From positions 1 to 7,225 of the forward strand of contig JACQRB010000021.1 in the NCBI GenBank assembly GCA_016206685.1: a DNA stretch of 7,225 nucleotides, read 5' to 3'. Each line of letters starts with the position of its first letter. Position 1 is the stretch's first letter. A model generated the notes under the pieces. That model did not search any database, was not told the origin of the DNA, and saw only the letters and a program-made list of their open reading frames with translations. Origin of the DNA: Candidatus Omnitrophota bacterium. Its GTDB lineage: Bacteria; Omnitrophota; Gorgyraeia; Aquiviventales; Aquiviventaceae. Below are positions 1-6,734 of this stretch, piece by piece. The position numbers and the translations under genes were made by a program.

Positions 1-63
1 AATCTGATCAAACGCCGCCACATTCTATCTTTCTTTCCCTCAACACTGGTCACTGACCACTAG
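1..63. other. Non-coding stretch downstream of the ceramidase-like gene
   Basis: No coding region is supported here. On the minus strand this is the sequence after the stop of the ceramidase-like gene. It starts with the tail of the heptad repeat described separately and continues into an A/G-rich stretch (minus strand). I see no convincing hairpin followed by a T-run, so any terminator lies outside the window or is not of the intrinsic type. Confidence 0.5.
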
Positions 64-79
64 TCACTGGTCACTAAGT
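45..79. repeat. Degenerate 7-bp tandem repeat (about five units) over the ceramidase stop codon
   Basis: Five consecutive heptads can be read on the plus strand: ACTGGTC (45-51), ACTGACC (52-58), ACTAGTC (59-65), ACTGGTC (66-72) and ACTAAGT (73-79). The first and fourth are identical, and an 11-nt block CACTGGTCACT occurs at both 44-54 and 65-75. The array runs from intergenic DNA into the last codons of the minus-strand ceramidase-like gene, so it supplies its TGA stop (64-66) and the terminal residues LSDQ. Heptad arrays of this kind recur between genes in many environmental bacterial genomes; that comparison is from memory. No function can be assigned. Confidence 0.7.
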
Positions 80-1476
80 TGACCCATCATCCGCTTGAGC
101 TCCTCGACGAGCATCGAGCCGGTGGTGGGGCCGTTGAACGCCAGGGAGGCTTCATAGCTTATGGTCCGGTAGAGACGCTCCGGCAGACAGTAGCCGATGT
201 AATCGTTGGCAAAGCCGACCACGACCGGCTGATAGCCGGCGCGCCTGGCGCGCTGCTTCACGTCCAGCCCCAGCTCGGCGCTGACGTCGCAGGGGAGCCC
301 GAAGACCATGATGCGATCCAGCTTCACCACGCTCACGCTCGCGTCGTCGTCCACCAGGGACCGCCCCAGCCACGACGGCAACGTGACCGGCCCGAGACGG
401 ATTCGAGCGGGCGGCAAGGCCACCGTGCGTTGAACGACCTGCAGCGAATCGGAGGTGCCTTGAGTGGCCTGCGCCAGGAGCGCGAGGACGCGCGAAGCCA
501 ACTGCTCCCCCAGCCACTTCGGACGCTCGAATCGCTCGCCCTGCTTCACCGGAGCCTGGTCGCCCACCGCGCCGGCCAGGAACAGGCACATCGCTTCCGG
601 ATAGCGCTCCTCAATGGCCCGGGCCAGCACGCCGGGATAGTCGGCGCTCAGGCGCATGTTCCACGCGCCTAACGTCGTCGGGTGCGCGCCGAAACTCACC
701 ACGATCGCGCGCGGCGCGCCACGGCGATCCTCAAACGCCAGGACCGTCACCTCTGCATCCACCACCCCGTCCGGCTGCATGCGGTTGACGACGAGGCCCT
801 CGGTCGGCGCCGCGGCATAGCGCACGCTCGCCGGCTGCAGCGTGGCGCGCGCCTCCAGGATTGCCTGGGCGATCCGCGTGACCAGGAAGTCGAACACCGC
901 CGGATCGAAATGCCCCATCGAGAGCTTCTCGAGGAATTTCTGCCCGTACGCGCCCGGGCCGGAATGGGTGTGCGTGGCGGCCAGCAGCAAGGCGATGGGC
1001 CGTGACGAGCCCGCGCGCACGCGCGCCTTCACGGCCTCGAAGAGCCGTTCATCAATGATCAGCAGATCGCAACTGACCAGCGCGACGGTCGTGTCCTGGG
1101 CTTGCAGCACCACCGCCCGCACGGACACGGGATCGAGGGTCCCGGTCGCCGGCTTGCCTCCCCGCCGGCTGTAGCCGGCCAGCGGCGTCTTGACCGGCGG
1201 CGTGAGGTCGCGCTTGGCCGTGCCCACGAGCAGCTGAGGCTCTGCCGCAGTGACGACTGACAAGCACAGCAGCCACAAGACAAACCCTGCTAAGAGGCAG
1301 CGGGTGACGCGGAGCCAGGGCTCCCATGCGCCCGCAGCGAACGGCGCGCGATAGGCTGCGCCGGCGCGAGGACGCATGGGATGGCGCAGTCCCTCGACTC
1401 GCTTCGCTCGCTCGGGATCCTGAGCGAAGTCGAAGGACGGCAGGACCCGCTGCCTCGTCACGACTCGAGGGGGCAT
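64..1476 (-). CDS. Exported neutral/alkaline ceramidase-family protein
   Basis: This 470-residue protein matches the N-terminal catalytic domain of neutral (non-lysosomal) ceramidases, Zn-dependent amidases. Visible family signatures are VGTAKRDLTPP (84-94), the zinc-site block THTHSGPG (168-175), FGAHP (262-266), GDQAP (305-309), PCDVSAELG (396-404), ANDYIGY (423-429) and SYEASLAFNGPTTG (440-453). A hydrophobic segment (about 58-77, ending VVTAA before EPQ) is a signal peptide, so the product is exported. It is shorter than Pseudomonas-type ceramidase and lacks its C-terminal domain. The canonical catalytic serine of the GDxSP motif is replaced by alanine (A308), so true ceramide hydrolysis is doubtful; many bacterial relatives are uncharacterised. 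The ATG at 1476 lies 3 nt after the stop of the upstream Cca-like gene (TGACGGATG), which suggests translational coupling. ATG 1377 (residue 34) is a serious alternative, because residues 13-29 are encoded by a palindromic repeat. Confidence 0.85.
   Translation of the reverse strand: MPPRVVTRQRVLPSFDFAQDPERAKRVEGLRHPMRPRAGAAYRAPFAAGAWEPWLRVTRCLLAGFVLWLLCLSVVTAAEPQLLVGTAKRDLTPPVKTPLAGYSRRGGKPATGTLDPVSVRAVVLQAQDTTVALVSCDLLIIDERLFEAVKARVRAGSSRPIALLLAATHTHSGPGAYGQKFLEKLSMGHFDPAVFDFLVTRIAQAILEARATLQPASVRYAAAPTEGLVVNRMQPDGVVDAEVTVLAFEDRRGAPRAIVVSFGAHPTTLGAWNMRLSADYPGVLARAIEERYPEAMCLFLAGAVGDQAPVKQGERFERPKWLGEQLASRVLALLAQATQGTSDSLQVVQRTVALPPARIRLGPVTLPSWLGRSLVDDDASVSVVKLDRIMVFGLPCDVSAELGLDVKQRARRAGYQPVVVGFANDYIGYCLPERLYRTISYEASLAFNGPTTGSMLVEELKRMMGQLSDQ
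1391..1437. repeat. Imperfect palindromic dispersed-type repeat inside the 5' end of the ceramidase-like gene
   Basis: An inverted repeat is centred on GGATCC at 1415-1420. The right half (GGATCCTGAGCGAAGTCGAA and onward) mirrors the left half, except for an extra 8-nt CGCTTCGC block in the left arm and single mismatches. Read on the minus strand it encodes SFDFAQDPERAKRVEG, placed before the signal peptide of the ceramidase-like protein. I recognise this peptide and its DNA palindrome as a repeat scattered through many environmental bacterial genomes, in and between genes (from memory, no search run). It resembles REP-type elements more than protein-coding sequence. Confidence 0.7.
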
Positions 1477-1479
1477 CCG

Positions 1480-2940
1480 TCACTGGGTTTTTAGGAGTTC
1501 GCGGGCTAGGGCCAGCGCATCCTCCTTGGTCTGGAGACGTCCTTCGGCCTGCGCCTCTTCGATCGCCCGCAAGAGCTCGCCGACCACCGGGCCGGGTGTG
1601 AGGCCGAGCGCCTCCATGAGCTGCCGCCCATCCAGCAGCCGAGGCGGCCGGACCGCCTCCTCGGGCTTGAAAAAGTAGGCCCCCAACAGCTCCTCCAGGC
1701 GGGCCCGCTGCTGATCAATTTGATCCAGGTGCGAAGCCGGCCCCCGCGTCGCCAGGCGATCCGCCCACCACATCAGCAGGCACGCGGGCCCGTCCTCGCC
1801 CACGTCACGAAAGAACCGGAAGATCGCCCGTCGCGTCAGCTGCGCCTGGCGGCTCAAGTGCCCGGGCCGCAAGTGAAACAGCACCAGATGGCGGACCATC
1901 TCCGCCTCGCGATTGGAGAGCCGCAGCCGGATCGCCATCGCGTCCGTCAGCTCGGCGCCGAACTGCTCGTGCCCGATGAACCAGATCTCCCCGTCATCCT
2001 TGATCCGCCGCGTGGCGGGTTTGCCGACGTCGTGGTAGAGCGCGCCTAATTTCACCAGCGCCTGACGGGTACGCCGCTCCACCACGTCCTGGGCCAGATA
2101 CGCGGCCAGGGGCGCGCGCAGCGCCTGGCTGAACTCAGCCAGATCAAGCAACATCCGATCGCACTGGGCCACCGCCTCGAGTTGGTGGTTCAGAACATCC
2201 AAGTGATGATAGCCCCCTTGCTCGATGCCGCGGCCGGGCACCAACTCCGGAAACAGCACATCGAGCGCCCCCACCTCGTTGAGGCGCGCGAGCGCCCAAC
2301 TGGCGCGGTCGGTGTGGAGGATGGCGAAGAGCTCATCGCGCACGCGCTCTCCCGCGATGCGTGACAGCCCGAACGACGCGGACGCCATCAGCGCCGTCAG
2401 CGAGGGCTCCAGCGTCACCGACAGCTCCACCGCAAAGCGGAAGGCCCGCAGGATGCGCACCGGATCGTCGAGGAAGGTCTCCGGAAAACAGGCGCGCAGG
2501 CGCCGGTCGGCCAAGTCGCGCCGACCCTGGAGCGGATCGATCAGCCGCGCCGCCCATCTTTTTGGATCGGCGAGCCAATCGTCCAGCGCCACGGCCATGG
2601 CATTGATGGTGAAGTCGCGCTTGGCCAGGTCGTCTTCAAGCGCGCGGCCGCGAAAGTCGGCGAGGTCCAACTCGAGGCGTCCTTCGCCGCTGCCCACCAC
2701 CACGCGCGAGGTCCTGGTGGCCTCATCCAGGCAGATGTACGTCCCGCGAAGACGGGCGGCGAGCTCCTGTCCCACCGTCAGGGCTCCTGAGGCGATCGCG
2801 AAGTCCAGGTTCACGGGATGGCGCGCGCGCCCGAGGAGCTGATCGCGCACGAAGCCCCCGACGAGGTAGAGCGAGAGCCGCTTCGCCTTCGCGAACGCGG
2901 CGACCTGAGCGAGCATCGCGTGAACCATCGGAGTCGTCAT
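1480..2940 (-). CDS. tRNA nucleotidyltransferase / poly(A) polymerase family protein with HD domain (Cca/PcnB-like)
   Basis: This 486-residue class II nucleotidyltransferase either adds or repairs CCA at tRNA 3' ends or polyadenylates RNA; the sequence alone does not decide between them. Motifs in order: VGGFVRD (27-33), the metal-binding region NLDFA (44-48), LDLADFRG (91-98), KRDFTINAMA (107-116), DDPVRILRAFRF (158-169) and ERVRDELFAIL (198-208). A C-terminal HD domain follows, with YHHLDVLNH (244-252), YHDVGKP (302-308) and GHEQFG (323-328), a layout common in bacterial CCA enzymes with phosphohydrolase activity. The first aspartate of the catalytic DxD pair is asparagine here (N44), which is unusual. 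The ATG at 2940 is preceded by AGGAGC and GGGAA elements and by a TATAAT box. The stop lies 3 nt before the ceramidase-like ATG, so the two are probably co-transcribed. Confidence 0.9.
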   Translation of the reverse strand: MTTPMVHAMLAQVAAFAKAKRLSLYLVGGFVRDQLLGRARHPVNLDFAIASGALTVGQELAARLRGTYICLDEATRTSRVVVGSGEGRLELDLADFRGRALEDDLAKRDFTINAMAVALDDWLADPKRWAARLIDPLQGRRDLADRRLRACFPETFLDDPVRILRAFRFAVELSVTLEPSLTALMASASFGLSRIAGERVRDELFAILHTDRASWALARLNEVGALDVLFPELVPGRGIEQGGYHHLDVLNHQLEAVAQCDRMLLDLAEFSQALRAPLAAYLAQDVVERRTRQALVKLGALYHDVGKPATRRIKDDGEIWFIGHEQFGAELTDAMAIRLRLSNREAEMVRHLVLFHLRPGHLSRQAQLTRRAIFRFFRDVGEDGPACLLMWWADRLATRGPASHLDQIDQQRARLEELLGAYFFKPEEAVRPPRLLDGRQLMEALGLTPGPVVGELLRAIEEAQAEGRLQTKEDALALARELLKTQ

Positions 2941-2964
2941 CGCCGTTCCCGTCGGGAAGCTCCT

Positions 2965-2970
2965 ATTATA
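2965..2970 (-). promoter_or_regulatory. Candidate -10 box for the Cca-like gene
   Basis: The minus strand reads a perfect TATAAT here, which would start transcription near 2958 and give a leader of about 18 nt carrying AGGAGC and GGGAA before the ATG at 2940. No recognisable -35 hexamer lies 16-18 bp upstream and there is no extended -10 TG, so the call rests on the -10 alone. Confidence 0.35.
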
Positions 2971-3019
2971 GCTGAGAGCGTCGAGCCTCGCTGATGCCTG
3001 ACGTGGTGCGGAGGCGGGG

Positions 3020-3047
3020 TTGACAATCTGAACGAGCGTGGCACAAT
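3020..3047 (+). promoter_or_regulatory. Sigma-70-type promoter for the TPR gene
   Basis: A perfect -35 TTGACA (3020-3025) is followed after 16 bp by CACAAT (3042-3047), a 4/6 match to the -10 consensus. Transcription would begin near 3054, about 20 nt before the ATG at 3074. This rules against the upstream in-frame GTG at 3038, which lies inside the promoter. Confidence 0.55.
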
Positions 3048-3064
3048 ATCACGGATACCCACGC

Positions 3065-3073
3065 GGAGGAGGA
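3065..3073 (+). promoter_or_regulatory. Ribosome-binding site that sets the TPR start
   Basis: GGAGGAGGA directly precedes the ATG at 3074. Pairing through the first GGAGG leaves a 4-nt spacer, slightly short but usable. It supports ATG 3074 over GTG 3038, which has no such site. Confidence 0.6.
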
Positions 3074-3460
3074 ATGGCCAAATCGTCACGAAGTGTTGAG
3101 CTGTTGGAGTTCGAGATCGCCTTTTACCAGCGCCTCTTGAACGAGAAACCGAATTTTGTAGAGGCGTTGATGGCGCTCGGGGAGGCCTACACGCGTCGCG
3201 GCTGGCACGAGAAGGGCTTAGAGATCGACCGGCGCCTGACGCAGCTTAAAGCCCAAGACCCGGTGATCTGGTACAACCTCGCCTGCAGCTTGAGCCTGTT
3301 GAAGCGCCTGGATGAGTCCCTGGAAGCCCTGCAACGGGCGATGGCGCTGGGCTATGACGATTTCGAGTTCCTCGCGAAAGATCCGGATCTGGACGTCCTG
3401 CGCCGCTCGCCGCAGTTCCGCCGCTTCCTGGAAACCCGTTCGTCCTCCGCACCGTCCTAG
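3074..3460 (+). CDS. Small tetratricopeptide-repeat protein
   Basis: This 128-residue protein has no signal peptide or membrane segment and is probably cytoplasmic. A short helical N-terminus (LLEFEIAFYQRLLNEKP, about 10-26) leads into two TPR units: about 27-60 (NFVEALMALGEAYTRRG and following) and about 63-96 (PVIWYNLACSLSLLKRLDE and following). It ends with DPDLDVLRRSPQFRRFLE (103-120), a closing segment seen in many TPR proteins. TPRs form helical surfaces that bind other proteins; no enzymatic motif is visible and the partner is unknown. Similar stand-alone short TPR proteins occur in Omnitrophota-type genomes (from memory). ATG 3074 is chosen because a promoter and a strong Shine-Dalgarno site precede it. 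The TAG stop overlaps the stop of the convergent nuclease gene. Confidence 0.85.
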   Translation: MAKSSRSVELLEFEIAFYQRLLNEKPNFVEALMALGEAYTRRGWHEKGLEIDRRLTQLKAQDPVIWYNLACSLSLLKRLDESLEALQRAMALGYDDFEFLAKDPDLDVLRRSPQFRRFLETRSSSAPS

Positions 3461-3960
3461 CGGGCCCGTTTTTTCCGCTGCGAGCTCGTGGACGCCCACA
3501 ACCCTCGTTTGGCGTCCCGGGCTTCCTTGACCAGCCGCCGGAATTCCTCGACGTGCCTGACGTTGGGGGGAATCGTCAGCGGTTGGGCGTAGCCTCCAGC
3601 AAGGAGTGTCGCGTTCACCATCGTCCCGTCAACGTAGACATACGCCAACAACCGCCCGTAGCGGTCGTGGGTCTCGACGTCGTATTCCAGCCGGACCGTC
3701 TTGCCTGCGACGAGCCTGGCGTTGGCCTCTTTGGCGGCTTGGCCGAACGGCTCAGGATCCTCGACCCACTGCCCGCCGATCTTGCGCCGCAGCTCCGGCG
3801 TATCGATCCCGATATAGCGCACGAGACGCCCGCCGCCCAGCTCCACGGTGTCCCCATCAATGACCCGGCGGATGACGGCGGACTCCGGCAACGCCTGAGC
3901 GCAACTGACCACCCCCAGGGTCAGGGCAAGGAGGAAGAAGCGGAAACGGTGGTGCCGCAT
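3457..3960 (-). CDS. Secreted thermonuclease (staphylococcal nuclease-like) family protein
   Basis: This 167-residue SNase-fold protein is predicted to cleave DNA or RNA in a calcium-dependent way outside the cytoplasm. The staphylococcal nuclease active-site set is complete: VIDGDTV (33-39), RYIGIDTPE (48-56, with R48, D53 and E56 matching R35, D40 and E43) and DRYGRLLAYV (99-108, with R103 matching R87). The N-terminus MRHHRFRFFLLALTLGVVSC is a signal sequence. VVSC fits a loose lipobox with C20, and AQA at 21-23 fits ordinary signal-peptidase cleavage, so whether it is a lipoprotein is open. The C-terminus is basic (QRKKRAR). Its start lies 40 nt inside the 3' end of the metalloprotease gene, implying co-transcription. 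No clear Shine-Dalgarno site is seen, so translation may depend on coupling. Confidence 0.88.
   Translation of the reverse strand: MRHHRFRFFLLALTLGVVSCAQALPESAVIRRVIDGDTVELGGGRLVRYIGIDTPELRRKIGGQWVEDPEPFGQAAKEANARLVAGKTVRLEYDVETHDRYGRLLAYVYVDGTMVNATLLAGGYAQPLTIPPNVRHVEEFRRLVKEARDAKRGLWASTSSQRKKRAR
3459..3479 (+). terminator. Weak terminator candidate after the TPR gene
   Basis: The TPR stop is followed by the palindrome CGGGCCCG (3461-3468) and six T residues (3469-3474). The palindrome has no room for a loop. The alternative stem AGCGG/CCGCT (3459-3463 / 3475-3479) puts the T-run in the loop. It is a poor intrinsic terminator on paper and overlaps the coding end of the convergent nuclease gene. 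Confidence 0.25.
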
Positions 3961-5054
3961 TCAGCCGCGCGAATTCGATTGGTGATGGGCGGATGATCGT
4001 AGAAGAGCCACTCCACCCATCGCGGAGGAGCCGGGTCCGCCAGGTTGAGTTCCCCTAACCGGCGCAGGGCGGAGGCAAACGCCGCGGCTTGGGTCGTGAT
4101 CAAGACGGCGAAATGATCCGCCTGCCACTCAAACACCCGCGAGATGCCATTCTGGATCGGCAAGCCCACCAGGCCGATGAGCGAGAGGGCCAGCATCAGC
4201 GTCGGAAATCCCGCCGGCTCCGCCAGGTTTCGGATGCCCAATGCCCCGAACCAGCCTGGCACCACGATCTGCACCAGCACGAACGCCGCATAGGAGCCGA
4301 TGCCGCTAAGCATGAGGAGCTTGGTGATGTGCCGATAGCGCTGATGGCCCAGCTCATGGGCCAGAATGGTCTCGATTTCCTCCGGCGTGAATCGCTCCAG
4401 GAGCGTATCGGAAACCAGCACGCGCCTGGTGCGCCCCATACCGGCCAGGGCGGCGTTGGCCTTGCGGGTTTCCACCCCGAGGTCCATCCGAAACACCCCC
4501 AGCGCCGACACCTTGGCGCGCTCGCACAACGCGAGCAGGCGCCGCGCCAGCGCGTCATCAGTCAACGCGGTGGTTTTGTAGAAGATCGGCAGCAGCCACG
4601 TGGGGAACACCCGGGCCAGGACCACGCTCACCGCCACCCAGCCGAGGGTCGCATAGACGGGCCAGGTCGTCGGAAACGCCCGCAAGAGCGCATACCAGCC
4701 TTCCATGAGCAGCAGGCCCAGGACCCCGCTGACCAGGAGATGCTTGGCTTCTCGAACCAGCCACCCGTTCACCGTCAGCCGCGAAAGACCGAACCGATGC
4801 TCCAGGAGAAACCCGCCATAGAACCGAAGCGGCGAGAACACCGCCCACCAGGAGCTTGCGAAGATCGCCAGGTAGCCGGCGAGCTGCACCCAGACGACCG
4901 GCGTCAGGCGGGCGATCCATCGGGCAGAGGCCACAGACACGCCGCTGACTTGATAGACCAACAGGAACACAAGCCCGCCGACCAGCTCGATGAGCATGAG
5001 CCGGTAGCGGATGCGGGCGTAGCGCCGCGCGTCAGACTCAGTAGGTGACGTCAT
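3921..5054 (-). CDS. M48-family integral membrane zinc metalloprotease (Ste24/HtpX-like)
   Basis: This 377-residue protease probably cleaves membrane or membrane-proximal proteins. Numbered from ATG 5054, hydrophobic segments lie near 19-39, 51-73, 105-126, 134-157, 246-268 and 285-304. The zinc motif HELGH is at 233-237, inside a typical M48 block (RKANAALAGMGRTRR at 197-211, then ETILAHELGHQRYRH). The third zinc ligand is in EWQAD (309-313), and DHPP (353-356) matches the conserved end of the family. The multi-pass layout and motif order resemble Ste24p-type CAAX proteases more than short HtpX proteins. Bacterial members usually act in membrane quality control, so a prenyl-protein role should not be assumed. 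An in-frame TTG at 5093 and ATG at 5066 exist; ATG 5054 is preferred because the homologous part begins soon after it. The gene lies 51 bp after glpD and overlaps the nuclease start. Confidence 0.88.
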   Translation of the reverse strand: MTSPTESDARRYARIRYRLMLIELVGGLVFLLVYQVSGVSVASARWIARLTPVVWVQLAGYLAIFASSWWAVFSPLRFYGGFLLEHRFGLSRLTVNGWLVREAKHLLVSGVLGLLLMEGWYALLRAFPTTWPVYATLGWVAVSVVLARVFPTWLLPIFYKTTALTDDALARRLLALCERAKVSALGVFRMDLGVETRKANAALAGMGRTRRVLVSDTLLERFTPEEIETILAHELGHQRYRHITKLLMLSGIGSYAAFVLVQIVVPGWFGALGIRNLAEPAGFPTLMLALSLIGLVGLPIQNGISRVFEWQADHFAVLITTQAAAFASALRRLGELNLADPAPPRWVEWLFYDHPPITNRIRAAECGTTVSASSSLP

Positions 5055-5105
5055 CGCTCGTATCATCTTCGCGTGGTTGTGGAACGGTGTCAACCCGCCA
5101 TCCGA

Positions 5106-6734
5106 TTACGCGGGGACGACGGAGGAGACGGAGGGCCAGCAGGCGAGGCTGGCGGCGAGGAACTGGTGGTAGCGCTCCACCTGCTCGGCGAGCTCCTCAG
5201 GGGTGCAATGCCCGTAGCGGTGGAACAGATCGGTGAGCGTCGAGAGCAAGTCCAACCCTTGGCAGGCGCTGTAGGCGATGGTGGTACGTCGCACCAGGAC
5301 ATCGCTGATGGTGCAGGCGAACTCTTCCCGGATGGCGTAGACCAGCTCCGCCTGGATGAGGTCGTGGTGCGGGCAGACCGGCTGCAGGAGTCCCGGCTCG
5401 AACTCGACCAGCTCCAAGATGCGAAACGCCCCGGTGCCATAGCGAATCAACAGCCGCGCCAGGAGATCCGGGGCGATGCGCGTGGTCACCTCCTGCCAGC
5501 GGCCCAGCACCACCGGATGCACCGGCTCCAACAGCCCCACCTGATCCGTCAGGCACCGCTCAGCCTGCAACCGGAACCGTTTCACCACCGCATCCAGCGC
5601 CTGCTTCGCCATCAGGCGGTAGGTGGTGTATTTGCCGCCCATGATGCTCACCAATCCATACCGGTCAATTTCCAGGCGATGCTCCCGCGAGGCGCGCGTG
5701 GAGGAGCCTGCGAAGGCCAGGAGGGGCCGCGCCCCGGCGAAGGTCCCGATGATGCCCGACTCGCGCACGCGCTTCCTCGCCTCAGGGACCACGCGGCTGA
5801 CTTCCTCCAGCAAGTACTCGACCTCGTCATGGCTGGCCCGCAAGGCGTCCAACTCATCCACGTCCGCAGACTCCGTCGTGCCGAGCAAGGAGTAGGCGCC
5901 CCAGGGCAGCAGGAAGATCATCCGCTGATCCCGGCGGGCCTGGAAGAACAGAGCCTGGTGGGCCAGGCGCGGCAGGATCACGTGGATGCCTTTGGTGGGG
6001 GCCAGGCGCGTGGGGGCGTCGGGATCGCTGAGCCGGCGGAGGCGATCCGACCACGGCCCGGTGGCGTTGATCACCGCCCGCGCGCGCACCTCAAACGTCT
6101 GGGCGCAACGCAGATCTTCCACCACCGCGCCGACGAGCCGGCTGTCGTGCTTGAGGAACGAACGCAGCCGCACGTAGTTGCCGCACACCGCCCCGAAGCC
6201 GACGGCCTGGACGATGTTGGTCAGGCACAGCCGGGCATCGTCCATCTGGCAGTCGAGATACGAGCCGGCTCCCCGGAGCCCGGTGGGATTCAGCCCGGGG
6301 TTCTGACGCACCATCTCGCGCGCGGAGTGCATGCGATGCCCGCCCAGCCCGCGATGGAGGCTCAAGACGTCGTAGAGCCCCAGGCCCAACGCGATCTGCC
6401 AGCGGGACCGCGGATCACCGCGATAGATGGGGAGGGAGAGGCTCAACGGCCAAACCAATTGCGGCGCGATCGCGCGCAGGACATGCCGCTCGCGCAAACT
6501 CTCGAAGACCAGCCGCCACTGTCCGTGCTCGAGATACCGCAAGCCCCCGTGGATGAGCTTCGAGGTCTTGGAGCTGGTGCCGCCGGCGAAATCGCCCTGC
6601 TCGATCAGCGCGACGCGCAAGCCCCGCATCGCCCCATCGCGGGCGATCCCCGCGCCCACGATCCCGCCGCCGATGACCAGCAGGTCAAACGGCTGATGGC
6701 GCAGTTGAGTGAGCAACTCGGCTCGACGACTCAT
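5106..6734 (-). CDS. glpD: Aerobic glycerol-3-phosphate dehydrogenase (FAD, quinone-linked)
   Basis: This 542-residue flavoprotein oxidises sn-glycerol-3-phosphate to dihydroxyacetone phosphate at the inner face of the membrane and reduces the quinone pool. The FAD-binding fold opens with LLVIGGGIVGAGIARD (18-33). The GlpD-specific block GTSSKTSKLIHGGLRYLE (52-69) follows, then DCQMDDARL (161-169), NATGPWSD (223-230), TKGIHV (247-252), GARPLL (334-339) and IMGGKYTTYRLMA (364-376). The C-terminal helical domain spans about 400-530. The length suits the family. ATG 6734 is chosen because it begins directly before the homologous region and follows AAAGAGGTGGGGGG. A longer in-frame start at 6830 would only translate the palindromic element. 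It lies downstream of glpK in the same direction, so glycerol use is encoded as a unit. The ribosome-binding site can be buried in a long hairpin. Confidence 0.95.
   Translation of the reverse strand: MSRRAELLTQLRHQPFDLLVIGGGIVGAGIARDGAMRGLRVALIEQGDFAGGTSSKTSKLIHGGLRYLEHGQWRLVFESLRERHVLRAIAPQLVWPLSLSLPIYRGDPRSRWQIALGLGLYDVLSLHRGLGGHRMHSAREMVRQNPGLNPTGLRGAGSYLDCQMDDARLCLTNIVQAVGFGAVCGNYVRLRSFLKHDSRLVGAVVEDLRCAQTFEVRARAVINATGPWSDRLRRLSDPDAPTRLAPTKGIHVILPRLAHQALFFQARRDQRMIFLLPWGAYSLLGTTESADVDELDALRASHDEVEYLLEEVSRVVPEARKRVRESGIIGTFAGARPLLAFAGSSTRASREHRLEIDRYGLVSIMGGKYTTYRLMAKQALDAVVKRFRLQAERCLTDQVGLLEPVHPVVLGRWQEVTTRIAPDLLARLLIRYGTGAFRILELVEFEPGLLQPVCPHHDLIQAELVYAIREEFACTISDVLVRRTTIAYSACQGLDLLSTLTDLFHRYGHCTPEELAEQVERYHQFLAASLACWPSVSSVVPA

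Larger units (their letters stand above)
2941..3073. promoter_or_regulatory. Divergent intergenic region between the Cca-like and TPR genes
   Basis: This 133-bp gap separates two divergently transcribed genes and carries a promoter candidate for each. A short inverted repeat TTCCC-GTC-GGGAA (2946-2958) lies in the Cca-side leader just before the start codon. It is only 5 bp long and may be incidental. Confidence 0.5.

Noticed and set aside
3038..3073. GTG start at 3038 for the TPR protein
   Set aside because: It lies within the -35/-10 promoter candidate and lacks a Shine-Dalgarno site, while ATG 3074 has one.
4089..5048. 319-codon plus-strand frame opposite the M48 gene
   Set aside because: It is the antisense shadow of a membrane protease with all its motifs; the translation is low-complexity charged sequence with no recognisable fold.
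5065..5093. Promoter for the M48 gene (TTGACA on the minus strand at 5093-5088)
   Set aside because: At 17-bp spacing the -10 would be GAAGAT (3/6), and transcription would start about 4 nt before ATG 5054. The match is too weak, and glpD read-through can supply the transcript. The overlapping TTG start at 5093 is also not favoured.
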